A program made the position numbers and the translations under genes. From an uncultured Oscillospiraceae bacterium (GTDB lineage: Bacteria; Bacillota; Clostridia; Oscillospirales; Oscillospiraceae): 40,212 nucleotides of DNA. Below, piece by piece: positions 6,385-15,211 of this stretch (the first letter of the stretch is position 1; every line of letters begins with the position of its first letter). Below the pieces are notes generated by a model. The model did not search any database. It saw nothing but the letters and a program-made list of their open reading frames with translations, and had not been told where the DNA came from. Location of the stretch: NCBI GenBank assembly GCA_947631845.1, contig CANRMY010000018.1, forward strand, positions 1-40,212, given 5' to 3'.

Positions 6385-8691
6385 AGTTTTTTCCTCCTTT
6401 TTGGATCTGGGTTTGATTTTCTTATCGTGACGGGCGTCACGAATTTTCACAAGGTTGAGCCGCAGGGCGTTGGACACCACGCAGAAGCTGGAGAGGCTCA
6501 TGGCCGCCGCGCCGAACATGGGGTTCAGCGTCAGGCCCAGGCCCACGAACACCCCGGCGGCCAGGGGGATGCCGATGGCGTTGTAGAAAAAGGCCCAGAA
6601 CAGGTTCTGGTGGATATTCCGCAAAGTGGCGCGGCTCAGGCGGATGGCGGCGGGCACGTCGGACAGGGCGCTCTTCATCAGCACCACGTCGGCGGACTCG
6701 ATGGCCACGTCCGTGCCGGCCCCGATGGCGATGCCCACGTCGGCGCGGGTCAGGGCCGGGGCGTCGTTGATGCCGTCGCCCACCATGGCCACCTTGCCCT
6801 GGCGCTGGAGCTTGCGGATCACCGCCTCCTTGCCGTCGGGCAGGACGCCGGCGATCACCTGATCCACGCCCACCTGTTCCCCGATGGCCCTGGCCGTGCG
6901 CTCGTTGTCGCCGGTGAGCATCACCGTGCGGATGCCCATGTTCTTCAGCTGCCGGACGGCCTCGGCGCTGTCGGGCTTGACGGTGTCCGCCACGGCGATG
7001 AGGCCCAGCAGCTTCCCGTCCCGGACAAACAGCAGGGGGGTCTTGCCCGCCTCCGAGAGGGCCGCCGCGGCCTTTTCCGTCTCGGGATCCGTCGCCCCGG
7101 AGGCGCTGATGAACGTAAGGCTCCCGCCGGTGAGGGCCGCGCCGTCCAGGGTCGCCGTGACGCCGTTACCGGGCAGGGCCCGGAAGTCCGTGACCGGGGG
7201 CGGGTCGATGCCTTTTTCCCGGGCGCCCCGGAGGACGGCCTTGGCCAGGGGGTGCTCGCTCCCCTTCTCCAGGGCGGCGGCCAGGGTCAGAAGCTCCGTC
7301 TCGGTGACGCCCTCCGTCGGGCGGATGTCCGTGATCTCCGGCTCGCCGGAGGTGACGGTGCCGGTCTTGTCCAGGACTACCAGCTCCACCCGGCCCGTCT
7401 CCTCCAGGGAGACGGCGGTTTTGAACAAGATGCCGTTTTTCGCGCCCACGCCGTTGCCCACCATGATGGCCACGGGGGTGGCCAGTCCCAGGGCGCAGGG
7501 GCAGGAGATCACCAGCACTGAGATACCCCGGGCCAGGGCGTAGCCCACGGTTTTGCCCAAGAGCAGCCACACGGCGGTGGTCACGACGGCGATGGAGATT
7601 ACCGCCGGGACGAAGATGCCGGAGACCTTGTCCGCGATCTTGGCGATGGGGGCCTTGGTGGCCGCCGCGTCGGAGACCATTTGAATGATCTGGGAGAGGG
7701 TGGTATCCTCCCCCACCCGGCTGGCGCGGCACCGGAGAAGCCCCGCCTCGTTGACCGTGGCGGCGCTGACCCTGTCGCCGGGGGCCTTGTCCACGGGGAT
7801 GGACTCGCCGGTAAGGGCCGCCTCATTGACGGCGCTGTGGCCCTCCAGCACCTCCCCGTCCACGGGGACGGACTCGCCGGGGCGCACCAGGAAGATATCG
7901 CCCACGCGCACGTCCTCGATGGGGACGGTCGTCTCATGCCCGTCCCGCTCCACGCTGGCGGTCTTGGGGGCCAGACGCATCAGGGACTTGAGGGCGTCGG
8001 TGGTGCGGCCCTTGGACTTGGCCTCCAGCGTCTTGCCCACGGTGATGAGGGCCAGGATCATGGCGGCGGACTCAAACCAGAAGTCCATCATATACGCCGA
8101 CACGGCGTCCATATTCCCGTCCGCCTGGGCGCGGGTCATCTGGAACAGCACCCAGGTACTCCAGCCGAAGCTGGCCGCCGACCCCAGGGCCACTAAGGTG
8201 TCCATGTTGGGGGCCCGGTGGAGGAGGCCCTTGAAGCCGGAGATGAAGAACTTCTGGTTGATCACCATGACAATGGCGGCCAGGAGCAGCTGGAGTAGGC
8301 CCATGGCCACATGGTTGCCCCGGAAGAACCCCGGCACGGGCCAGCCCCACATCATGTGGCCCATGGAGAAGTACATCAGCACCAGAACAAAGCCCACGGA
8401 CCAGCACAGCCTTCGGATCAGGACCGGCGTCTCCCGGTCCCGGAGGGCGTCCTCCCCGGCGGCGGGGGCGCTTTTTGAGCCGCCGCTCCCCTTGCGGCTG
8501 GCGCCGTAGCCCGCGTCCTCCACGGCCTTGATAATGGCATCGTCCGAGGCCGTGCCCTCCACGCCCATGGAATTGGTCAGCAGGCTCACCGCGCAGCTTG
8601 TGACGCCGGGGACGGCGGAGACGGCCCTCTCCACCCTGGCCTGACAGGCGGCGCAGGACATGCCGGTGACGTTAAATTGTACCATGTTCAT
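6181..8691 (-). CDS. copA: Copper-exporting P1B-type ATPase fused to a C-terminal CopZ-like domain
   Basis: An 836-residue copper(I) efflux pump of the cytoplasmic membrane. An N-terminal heavy-metal-associated domain carries GMSCAAC (C13, C16). The core has the CPC metal-transport motif (SCPCALGLATP, about 397), the phosphorylation site DKTGT (about 442), the SEHP nucleotide-domain motif (about 480) and GDGINDAPAL (about 637). Unusually, the frame runs on through a basic linker into a second metal-binding domain (GMMCPHC, residues 770-836) that looks like a complete CopZ chaperone. A second ATG at 8685 lies 8 nt after GAGG and is an alternative start. The gene follows csoR by 4 bp and shares its copper-responsive promoter. 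Confidence 0.95.
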   Translation of the reverse strand: MNMVQFNVTGMSCAACQARVERAVSAVPGVTSCAVSLLTNSMGVEGTASDDAIIKAVEDAGYGASRKGSGGSKSAPAAGEDALRDRETPVLIRRLCWSVGFVLVLMYFSMGHMMWGWPVPGFFRGNHVAMGLLQLLLAAIVMVINQKFFISGFKGLLHRAPNMDTLVALGSAASFGWSTWVLFQMTRAQADGNMDAVSAYMMDFWFESAAMILALITVGKTLEAKSKGRTTDALKSLMRLAPKTASVERDGHETTVPIEDVRVGDIFLVRPGESVPVDGEVLEGHSAVNEAALTGESIPVDKAPGDRVSAATVNEAGLLRCRASRVGEDTTLSQIIQMVSDAAATKAPIAKIADKVSGIFVPAVISIAVVTTAVWLLLGKTVGYALARGISVLVISCPCALGLATPVAIMVGNGVGAKNGILFKTAVSLEETGRVELVVLDKTGTVTSGEPEITDIRPTEGVTETELLTLAAALEKGSEHPLAKAVLRGAREKGIDPPPVTDFRALPGNGVTATLDGAALTGGSLTFISASGATDPETEKAAAALSEAGKTPLLFVRDGKLLGLIAVADTVKPDSAEAVRQLKNMGIRTVMLTGDNERTARAIGEQVGVDQVIAGVLPDGKEAVIRKLQRQGKVAMVGDGINDAPALTRADVGIAIGAGTDVAIESADVVLMKSALSDVPAAIRLSRATLRNIHQNLFWAFFYNAIGIPLAAGVFVGLGLTLNPMFGAAAMSLSSFCVVSNALRLNLVKIRDARHDKKIKPRSKKEEKTMEKTLKIQGMMCPHCEMRVKKALEAVPGVAEAVPSHTAGTAVVTLTRDVDPAVLKKAVEDQGYEVIE

Positions 8692-8695
8692 CGCC

Positions 8696-9004
8696 TCATT
8701 TCATCAGCTTCCGCAAAAGCTCCACCAGCTCGTCCACGGTCTCGTCATGGCCGGCCTGGATGTCGCCGGCCACACAGGTCTTGATGTGGTTGGCCAGCAG
8801 CTCCCTGGTGAAGCCGTTCAGGGCGGCGTTAGCCGCCGCCACCTGGGTCAGGATGTCCGGGCAGTAGGCGCTGCGCTCCACCATCCCCCGGATGCCCCGG
8901 ATCTGGCCTTCGATGCGGTTCAGGCGGTTGATGAGGGCCGCCACCTCCTCCGCCGGCCGCTCCTTGGTCTTGTGGCAGCAGTCACATGCCTTGTCGCAGT
9001 TCAT
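8696..9004 (-). CDS. csoR: CsoR-family copper-sensing transcriptional repressor
   Basis: A 102-residue all-helical repressor of the CsoR/RcnR (DUF156) family. It carries the copper(I) ligand set Cys-His-Cys as C48 (AYCPDIL), H73 and C77 (NHIKTC). The N-terminus has four extra cysteines (C3, C7, C9, C10), which are common in clostridial members. Copper binding releases the repressor from DNA. The ATG at 9004 follows a GGGAGGGGG ribosome binding site. The gene heads the operon with copA and lies directly behind an operator-containing promoter, so it should control its own expression. Confidence 0.93.
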   Translation of the reverse strand: MNCDKACDCCHKTKERPAEEVAALINRLNRIEGQIRGIRGMVERSAYCPDILTQVAAANAALNGFTRELLANHIKTCVAGDIQAGHDETVDELVELLRKLMK

Positions 9005-9039
9005 GATCTCAGGATACCCCCTCCCGGTATTTTGTATGC

Positions 9040-9068
9040 ATTGTATACCCCACGGGGGTATTTGTCAA
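9040..9068 (-). promoter_or_regulatory. csoR-copA promoter with CsoR operator
   Basis: On the minus strand TTGACA (9068-9063) and TACAAT (9045-9040) are separated by exactly 17 bp. A dyad TATACCCC-AC-GGGGGTAT (9044-9061) fills the spacer. GC tracts flanked by TA-rich ends are the known CsoR operator type, so CsoR would block polymerase and copper would relieve this. Confidence 0.88.
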
Positions 9069-9099
9069 GAGGGGAAAATGAAAAAAAGAGAGAATATGT

Positions 9100-9535
9100 A
9101 CGGGGCGCGGTGTACGAAATGCGGCGGGGCGCCTGGAGAGGCGGCCCCTGCAAGGTTGATCGATAATCCGGTGGTTGACCGGGACGGGCGGCCGGGGACG
9201 GCCGCCCCTACGGCGTTTTAGGGGAGATTTTCAGGAATTCGCAATCAGCCATCCGTAGGGGCCGATGACCTCATCGGCCCGTCCTTCGACTTCCCGATAA
9301 TCTTTCGTTAGAAGCCGTAGGGGCCGCCGCCCTCGGCCGCCCACGTTTCTTAATAAGCGGCAAAGCCGCAACCTTTTTGAGGCGGGCGTTGTGGAAATTC
9401 GATATACGGGCCGGCCGGGTGTCCGGCCCGTACGGGGTGTGGTGTACGAAATGCGTCGGAAATTCGTGGGCCGGCCGGAAATTCGGCAATGCGGCGTGTG
9501 GGCCGATGTGGTCATCGGCCCCTACAGGAGTGCGG
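9100..9535. repeat. Mosaic of short palindromic repeats
   Basis: Between csoR and the spore hydrolase there is no gene. The region holds a GGCGGCCCCTGCAAGGTTG unit (9138-9156), two GGGGCCGATG...CATCGGCCC units (9255-9282 and 9498-9526), a GTAGGGGCCGCC unit (9318-9345), an AAAGCCGCAACCTTTTTGAGG unit with its flanks (9361-9382) and a GGCCGG-type unit (9406-9434). The same units recur, in different order, at 5.7, 17.8 and 20.7 kb. Confidence 0.8.
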
Positions 9536-9537
9536 AA

Positions 9538-10818
9538 TTACACTACCTTACTTATATCATACCGCGCCGAAAGCAGGGCCCAGTTCTGGTTGAAGGCGCG
9601 CATGATGTTCCACCAGCCTACGCCCAGGAGGGAGAATTCATCGGCCAGGGCCAGCTTGGCTTGGATGCTCCGCACGTCCTCGAACCAGACGATATGCTTC
9701 CTCCCGCCGGTATAATACTCGAAAAAGGGTGATTGGGCCGTCTCGTCGAATTGGATCTCCGCCCCGTAGCGGGCGGCCCGGAGCACCGCGCCCTGGTTGC
9801 CGATGTTCTCCGCCCGGGAGACGCCCTGCTCATAGGGAAGCGTCCAGTCGTAGCCGTAGTTGGGCACGCCCAGGAGGATCTTATCGGGCGGGATCTCGCT
9901 GACGGCGTAGCGCGCCACCTGCCGCACCTGGTTCAGTGGCGCCACCGCCATAGGCGGGCCGTAGGTGTAGCCCCACTCGTAGGTCATCAGCAGCACCCGG
10001 TCCACGATGGCGCCGATGGCCGGGTAGTCGTGGGCCTCGTACAGAAGGCCCTGTTGGCCGGCGGTGGTCTTGGGGGCCAGGTCCACGCTGACGGTGTACC
10101 CGGCGGGGCGCATCACTGCCACGGCGCGGCGCAAAAACGCCTGGTAGCCCTCCGCGTCCTCCGGGGCGATGTACTCAAAGTCCATGTCCACCCCCGCGTA
10201 GCCCTTCCGGTCCATGGTGTTCCGCAGATTCCCAAGCACCGTCTCCTGGAGCTGGGGGTCGTTGAAGAGCCGGGAGGCCCGGGCGATGGAGAAGCCGCCG
10301 GACTCGTCAAGGCTGGAGAAGACCAGGATGGGCGCGGCGTTGAACTCGTAGGCGGCGGCGATCAGGGCGCCGTCGTCCGCCGGGATCAGGGCACCGGACT
10401 CGGTAAAGCCGTAGGAGAATACGGCCAGATACGTGAGGAATGGCAGGGCCCGGCGCAGGATATCCCGCCGGATGGTGGGATAGGCATAGCCCAGGGTCAC
10501 CATCTGGCGGAGCTTCCCGCCCTGAAAGCTGACGGTCAGTACCTGTCCCGGCCGGATGGTGCTGTTCAGGGCCAGCTCCGGGTTATTTTGGATGAGCTCC
10601 ACGACGGTCAGGCCCAGCCTGCCCGCGATGGACGTGAGCGTGTCCCCCGCCCGCACGGTGTAGGTCCGGGCCGGGAGTGTGACGATCAGCGCCTGCCCCA
10701 CCACCAGGGTCTGGTTCTCGGTGAGGCCGTTGTCGGAGCGCAGGCGCGCCACGCTGACGCCGTAGCGGCGGGCGATGGCATAGAGCGTGTCGCCGCGCCT
10801 GACGATATGGATAAGCAA
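9538..10818 (-). CDS. sleL: LysM-GH18 spore peptidoglycan hydrolase (SleL/YaaH-like)
   Basis: A 426-residue protein with two N-terminal LysM domains (about 1-48 and 51-96), which bind peptidoglycan, and a glycoside hydrolase family 18 domain (about 108-426). The catalytic motif is GVDMDFEY, matching the DxxDxxE signature, and MTYEWGYTYGPP is the usual later strand. Homologues (SleL/YaaH) cleave N-acetylglucosaminyl bonds in spore cortex during germination. There is no signal peptide, as usual for coat-associated members. The start is a TTG at 10818: AAGGAGG ends 8 nt before it and no ATG is available in the right place. Confidence 0.9.
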   Translation of the reverse strand: MLIHIVRRGDTLYAIARRYGVSVARLRSDNGLTENQTLVVGQALIVTLPARTYTVRAGDTLTSIAGRLGLTVVELIQNNPELALNSTIRPGQVLTVSFQGGKLRQMVTLGYAYPTIRRDILRRALPFLTYLAVFSYGFTESGALIPADDGALIAAAYEFNAAPILVFSSLDESGGFSIARASRLFNDPQLQETVLGNLRNTMDRKGYAGVDMDFEYIAPEDAEGYQAFLRRAVAVMRPAGYTVSVDLAPKTTAGQQGLLYEAHDYPAIGAIVDRVLLMTYEWGYTYGPPMAVAPLNQVRQVARYAVSEIPPDKILLGVPNYGYDWTLPYEQGVSRAENIGNQGAVLRAARYGAEIQFDETAQSPFFEYYTGGRKHIVWFEDVRSIQAKLALADEFSLLGVGWWNIMRAFNQNWALLSARYDISKVV

Positions 10819-10964
10819 AAAGAATCCCTCCTTACCGCCCCATCCTATGATTTGCCGGGGCCGGAGGTGCCTTTTTTCCGGCGGGCGTCATATCCGGCGG
10901 GAAATTTCGACATATGTATAGGTGTCTTTATGCCGTTTGTTCACACAAATCCTCTTTACCGCCG

Positions 10965-10993
10965 CGCCGAACGGTGGTACAATAGAGGGCGAT
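10965..10993 (+). promoter_or_regulatory. Promoter of the yfhO gene
   Basis: TTTACC (10965-10970) and TACAAT (10988-10993) are 17 bp apart, with a predicted start near 11000, 17 nt before the ATG. Confidence 0.5.
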
Positions 10994-11016
10994 TTTTCTG
11001 AAAAAGGGGCGAGCCC

Positions 11017-13863
11017 ATGAAGCTTCCGGCGCGGAAACGGAAAAAAGTCAATATGCTGACCATCGCCTTTCTCCTGCCCTTTACGGGGATGCTGATCGTC
11101 ATGGCGGCCCGGCGGTGGATCCCCTTCGGGCCCTACAACATGCTCTATTCGGACATGTACTACCAGTATTACCCCTTCTTCGTGGCCTTCCGGCAGGCAC
11201 TGCGGGAGGGGCGGGGGCTGCTCTACACCTGGAGCGTGGGGATGGGCCTGGACTATCTGGGGCTCATCGCCTACTACCTGGCCTCGCCGTTGAATCTGCT
11301 TTCCGTCCTGGTGCCGGAGCGGTTCCTGCTGGACTACTACGCCCTGATCATGCCCGTGAAGCTGGGCCTGGCGTCCCTGTTTTTCGCCCTCTTCCTCCAA
11401 AAGCACTTCCGCCGGGACGACCTGTCCACGGCCCTCTTCGGCGGGCTCTACGCCCTGTGCGCCTGGGCCCTGGGGTACCACTGGAACATCATGTGGCTGG
11501 ACACCTTCGCTCTCCTGCCCTTAGTGGTCCTGGGGACGGTGGCGCTGGTGCGGGATAAGAAGTTCGTCCTGTACACCGTGACCCTGTTCCTCTCCGTCTT
11601 TCTCAACTACTACATCGGCCTTTTCACCTGTGTCTTTGTGCTGCTGCTGTTCTTCTGCCTGGAGATCTGCCGCTGGCGGGGCCTGGGCCGGTTCCTCCGG
11701 GATTTTGTGCGTATCGGCTTCTTCACCGTCCTGGCCATCGGCATGACGGCCATTCTGGAGCTGCCCGCCCTGGCGGCCCTGCAAAACACCCAGTCCAGCG
11801 TCAACAACTTCCCCCATGGCTTCCAGCTGAACATCGCCGATGAGAACACCTGGCGGGGCCTTCTGGACGCCATGCGGCAGGCGGCCGGGAACCTGGGCGG
11901 CGGCCTGGAACCCACCTTCCGGGAGGGGCTTCCCAACCTCTACTGCGGCGTGGGCACCGTGTTCCTGGCCTGCCTGTTCCTCACCGCCCGGGAGGTGCGG
12001 CTCCGGGACAAGCTGTGCTCTCTCGCACTGCTCCTTTTCTTCACCGTCAGCTTCATCATCCGGCAGCTGGACTACATCTGGCACGGCTTCCACTTCACCA
12101 ACATGCTCCCCTACCGGTTCAGCTTCCTCTTCAGCTTCGTCCTCCTCTATATGGCCTACACGGCCTACCTGCGGCGGAATCGCTTCCGGCCCTGGCAGCT
12201 GATCCTGGCCGGGGTCCTGGCCTGCCTGATCCTGGCCTGCTCCGACCACCGGGCCGAGCCGGTGTACCTCTCCTACAATCTGGTTTTCTTCCTGCTCTAT
12301 TTCGTCACCCTGCTCCTGGGCGCGGTGCGCCGCCGTCCCAGGCCCGAGGAGGCGGAGGAGGAGCCGCTTGAGGCCGGCACTCAGGCCCCCGGGGAACGCC
12401 CCGAGCCGGTCGAGGAGGTCTATGACCTTGACGCGATCCTCGCCGAATTTCACGAAGCGGCCGCACAGGTCCCCCAAACCGGCCCCGAACCGGCCGAAAT
12501 CGGCGACGCGATCCCCCAAACTGGCCCGGAAGGCCCCGCGATCCCCGCCCCGCCGCCGGAGCCCTTTTTAGGGGAACGGGCGGTATCCATCCTGCTGTCG
12601 GTGATCTTAGGCCTGGAGCTGGTGGCCCAGCTGGTGTGCTTCGGGTGCTGGTTCCCCGGCAACGGCGTCACGGACTTTCCCCAGGGCGGCGCGGACACGG
12701 CCGCGGTGGTGGCCGAGATGCGTGAGCGGGAGCGGGACACCCTCTTTTACCGGGCGGACGTGACCCACTCCCAGACCCACAACGACAGCGCCCTCAACGG
12801 CTTTGACGGCGTCTCCGTCTACTCAAGCTCCGCCAATCTGCGGGTCACCGAGTTCATGCGGGCCATGGGCTTCGTGGCCCGGAACACCTACAACCGCTTC
12901 TGCTACGAGGAGACATCCCCCACCGCCAACCTGTTCCTCAACCTGAAATATCTGCTGGAGCGCAACGGCCACGAGCCCACCGGCGGCTACTTCACCTCCG
13001 TGGCCCGGGAGGGGAGGGCCATCCTGCTGGAGAATAACTACTACCTCCCCCTGGGCTTCCTGGCGGAGAGCGCCCTGGGCGAGCTGGACTTCTTCGGCGA
13101 GAGCGACCCCTTCGCCTTTCAGAACAGGCTGATGGCCGCCGCCTCCGGAGTGGAGGGGACGTACCTTTACGCCATCCCCACCACGAATCTGGAGATCATC
13201 GCCACGGAGGGCGTTGAGCTTTCCCCCCAGGTGGGCGGGCGCTACTGCTCCTACACCGGCGGGGACAAATTCGGCACCGTCTCCTTCAGCTACACCGCCC
13301 ACAGGGCGGGTCTGGCGTGTGTCCACGTCTCCTTCTCCGGGCGTTACAACTTCCGGGTCTACAAAAACGGCGAGGAGGTGTACGCCGAATACTACTACCT
13401 GCCCCAGATCCTGGCGGTGTGCCAGGTGGAGCCGGGGGACGTGATCGAGGTGCGCCAGAACGTCACCGCCGGTCTCAAGGGCTCCATGACCGTCCGGGCC
13501 GCCATATTGGACGAGGAGCTTTTTAAGGAGGCCTACGCCGTCCTGGCCGCCTCTCAGCTGGAGCTGACAAAATTCGATTCCACCCACGTGGAGGGCGTCG
13601 TCAACTGCGACCGGGACGGGCTTCTCTACACCTCCGTCCCCTGGGACGGCAACTGGCAGACCACCGTGGACGGGGAGCCCGTGGAGCCGGTGCTGGTGGG
13701 CGACTGCATGATTGCCCTGCCCCTGACCGAGGGACAGCACGCCGTGGCTCTGCGCTATCATAACGCCGCCTTCGTCTTCGGCTGGAAGGTGAGCCTTATT
13801 TGCGCCGCGGTCTTCCTGGCCGCCGTGGCCGTCTCCCGCCGGCGCCGCCGCCGGGGAAGGTGA
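11017..13863 (+). CDS. yfhO: YfhO-family multi-pass membrane protein
   Basis: A 948-residue membrane protein of the YfhO family. These GT-C-like proteins act in glycosylation of lipoteichoic acid or other surface polymers on the outer face of the membrane. The N-terminus shows SDMYYQYYPFF, the conserved acidic motif after the first span, then about ten hydrophobic segments to residue 435. A last span before the C-terminus is followed by a basic tail (RRRRRRGR). Residues 435-525 form a Pro/Glu-rich insert with two PQTGPE units, unusual for the family. The large soluble part (525-915) should be extracytoplasmic. A G-rich ribosome binding site precedes the ATG; a second ATG at 11053 is an alternative. 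The gene stands alone. Confidence 0.88.
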   Translation: MKLPARKRKKVNMLTIAFLLPFTGMLIVMAARRWIPFGPYNMLYSDMYYQYYPFFVAFRQALREGRGLLYTWSVGMGLDYLGLIAYYLASPLNLLSVLVPERFLLDYYALIMPVKLGLASLFFALFLQKHFRRDDLSTALFGGLYALCAWALGYHWNIMWLDTFALLPLVVLGTVALVRDKKFVLYTVTLFLSVFLNYYIGLFTCVFVLLLFFCLEICRWRGLGRFLRDFVRIGFFTVLAIGMTAILELPALAALQNTQSSVNNFPHGFQLNIADENTWRGLLDAMRQAAGNLGGGLEPTFREGLPNLYCGVGTVFLACLFLTAREVRLRDKLCSLALLLFFTVSFIIRQLDYIWHGFHFTNMLPYRFSFLFSFVLLYMAYTAYLRRNRFRPWQLILAGVLACLILACSDHRAEPVYLSYNLVFFLLYFVTLLLGAVRRRPRPEEAEEEPLEAGTQAPGERPEPVEEVYDLDAILAEFHEAAAQVPQTGPEPAEIGDAIPQTGPEGPAIPAPPPEPFLGERAVSILLSVILGLELVAQLVCFGCWFPGNGVTDFPQGGADTAAVVAEMRERERDTLFYRADVTHSQTHNDSALNGFDGVSVYSSSANLRVTEFMRAMGFVARNTYNRFCYEETSPTANLFLNLKYLLERNGHEPTGGYFTSVAREGRAILLENNYYLPLGFLAESALGELDFFGESDPFAFQNRLMAAASGVEGTYLYAIPTTNLEIIATEGVELSPQVGGRYCSYTGGDKFGTVSFSYTAHRAGLACVHVSFSGRYNFRVYKNGEEVYAEYYYLPQILAVCQVEPGDVIEVRQNVTAGLKGSMTVRAAILDEELFKEAYAVLAASQLELTKFDSTHVEGVVNCDRDGLLYTSVPWDGNWQTTVDGEPVEPVLVGDCMIALPLTEGQHAVALRYHNAAFVFGWKVSLICAAVFLAAVAVSRRRRRRGR

Positions 13864-13882
13864 CCCTTCGTCATTTTTTCAC

Positions 13883-13911
13883 TTGACTTCTTCCTTTTAC
13901 CGTAGTAAAAT
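13883..13911 (+). promoter_or_regulatory. Promoter of asnA
   Basis: TTGACT (13883-13888) and TAAAAT (13906-13911) are separated by 17 bp. GGGAGTG at about 13931 is the ribosome binding site for the ATG at 13944. Confidence 0.75.
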
Positions 13912-13943
13912 AGCCCATAGTTTTTTATCGGGAGTGATCAGTC

Positions 13944-14948
13944 ATGGAAGCTTATATACCCTCCGGGTACAGCCCCAGCCTGGGGATCTACGACACACAG
14001 CGGGCCATCGCCGTGATCAAGAGGACGTTCGAGGACGCCCTGTGCCGGCGGCTCAATCTGCTGCGCGTGTCCGCGCCGCTGTTTGTGGAGGCCAGCACCG
14101 GCCTCAACGACGATCTGAACGGTGTGGAGCGGCCCGTCAGCTTTGACATCCCCGACGGCGGCAAGGAGGGCCAGGTGGTCCACTCCCTGGCCAAGTGGAA
14201 GCGTATGGCGCTCCACCGGTACGGCTTTCAGCCGGGGGCGGGCATCGTCACCGACATGAACGCCATCCGCCGGGACGAGAGCATGGACAATCTCCACTCC
14301 ATCTACGTGGATCAGTGGGACTGGGAGAAGGTCATCACCCGGGAGGACCGGAACGTGGCGTACCTGAAAAGCACCGTCCGGGAGATCGTGGCCGCCATCG
14401 CCGAGGCCAACGCCCAGCTTCAGAAGCTCTTCCCCGTGCTGGACACGAAGATCGACACCGACGTCAGCTTTGTCACCAGCCAGGAGCTGGAGGACCGCTG
14501 GCCCGACCTGACGCCCAAGGAGCGGGAGAATGCCTATTTAAAGGAGCACCCCACCGCCTTCATCATGCAGATCGGCAAGAAGCTCAAATCCGGCCAGATC
14601 CACGACGGCCGCGCCCCGGACTACGACGACTGGGACTTAAACGGCGATATTATGTTCTGGAACGACCTGCTGGGCTGTGCCTTCGAGGTCAGCTCCATGG
14701 GCATCCGGGTGGACCCGGAATCCCTGGACCGCCAGCTCACCGAGCGGGGCTGTGACGAGCGGCGCAAGCTCGCCTTCCACAAGCTGTTGCTGGAGGGCCG
14801 CCTGCCCCTGACCATCGGCGGCGGCATCGGCCAGTCGCGCCTGTGCATGCTGCTCTTAAAGAAAGCCCACGTGGGCGAGGTCCAGGCCAGCATCTGGGAC
14901 GACACCACCATCCGCGAGTGCGCCTACTCCGGCGTGACGCTGCTGTAA
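13944..14948 (+). CDS. asnA: Aspartate-ammonia ligase (asparagine synthetase A)
   Basis: A 334-residue cytoplasmic enzyme that makes asparagine from aspartate, ammonia and ATP. The length is normal for AsnA. Class II aminoacyl-tRNA synthetase-like motifs are present: VSAPLFVEASTGLNDDLNG near the start, VHSLAKWKRMAL, GIVTDMNAIRRDE, and the C-terminal GGGIGQSRLCMLLL motif 3, which holds an ATP-binding arginine. It is monocistronic, with its own promoter and a terminator 18 bp after the stop codon. Confidence 0.96.
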   Translation: MEAYIPSGYSPSLGIYDTQRAIAVIKRTFEDALCRRLNLLRVSAPLFVEASTGLNDDLNGVERPVSFDIPDGGKEGQVVHSLAKWKRMALHRYGFQPGAGIVTDMNAIRRDESMDNLHSIYVDQWDWEKVITREDRNVAYLKSTVREIVAAIAEANAQLQKLFPVLDTKIDTDVSFVTSQELEDRWPDLTPKERENAYLKEHPTAFIMQIGKKLKSGQIHDGRAPDYDDWDLNGDIMFWNDLLGCAFEVSSMGIRVDPESLDRQLTERGCDERRKLAFHKLLLEGRLPLTIGGGIGQSRLCMLLLKKAHVGEVQASIWDDTTIRECAYSGVTLL

Positions 14949-14966
14949 ACCGAATAACAACAGCGA

Positions 14967-14998
14967 TGCCACCCATCAAAAGATGGGTGGCATATTTG
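14967..14998 (+). terminator. Terminator of asnA
   Basis: TGCCACCCATC (14967-14977) pairs perfectly with GATGGGTGGCA (14982-14992) around an AAAA loop, followed by TATTTGT. Read on the other strand it could also end the toxin transcript coming from the right. Confidence 0.75.
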
Positions 14999-15019
14999 TG
15001 GGGGACATTCGAAAATTCG

Positions 15020-15044
15020 GCGGGCCGCCTCTCCAGGCGGCCCC
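15020..15044. repeat. GGGCCGCCT palindromic repeat unit
   Basis: CGGGCCGCCTCTCCAGGCGGCCCC is one copy of a unit also present at 15523-15547 and 17880-17905. Confidence 0.7.
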
Positions 15045-15063
15045 GTCACCATAAAAATCTTTC

Positions 15064-15092
15064 TTGACATTCCGGCTATAGCGCTCTATAAT
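15064..15092 (+). promoter_or_regulatory. Promoter of the antisense RNA
   Basis: A perfect consensus promoter: TTGACA (15064-15069), 17-bp spacer, TATAAT (15087-15092). It points rightward and no plus-strand protein gene follows. Confidence 0.88.
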
Positions 15093-15098
15093 AAGGGT

Positions 15099-15211
15099 GG
15101 AGACCGTTTTGCGGTGCCAGTCACATTAACTTACACTACCATGAGTCCGGGGTTGCCGCCCCAAACCCACAGCGTGAGCCGTCTGTTCCAGCAGACGGCT
15201 CACTTCTTTTT
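15099..15211 (+). ncRNA. Candidate antitoxin antisense RNA (about 113 nt)
   Basis: The RNA is predicted from the consensus promoter at 15064-15092 to an intrinsic terminator. GTGAGCCGTCTG (15174-15185) pairs perfectly with CAGACGGCTCAC (15192-15203), followed by TTCTTTTT. It has no credible reading frame. It runs head-on into the toxin transcript and is complementary to the last codons of the toxin ORF and about 100 nt of the toxin 3' untranslated region. This is the layout of type I antitoxins of Firmicutes such as RatA and SR4. The ends are predicted, not observed. Confidence 0.72.

Noticed and set aside
6070-7521. Open frame of 483 codons opposite copA
   Set aside because: Antisense shadow of copA, low-complexity product, no ribosome binding site.
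9733-11001. Open frame of 422 codons opposite the LysM-GH18 gene
   Set aside because: Antisense shadow with no recognisable domain; the minus-strand gene has clear LysM and GH18 motifs.
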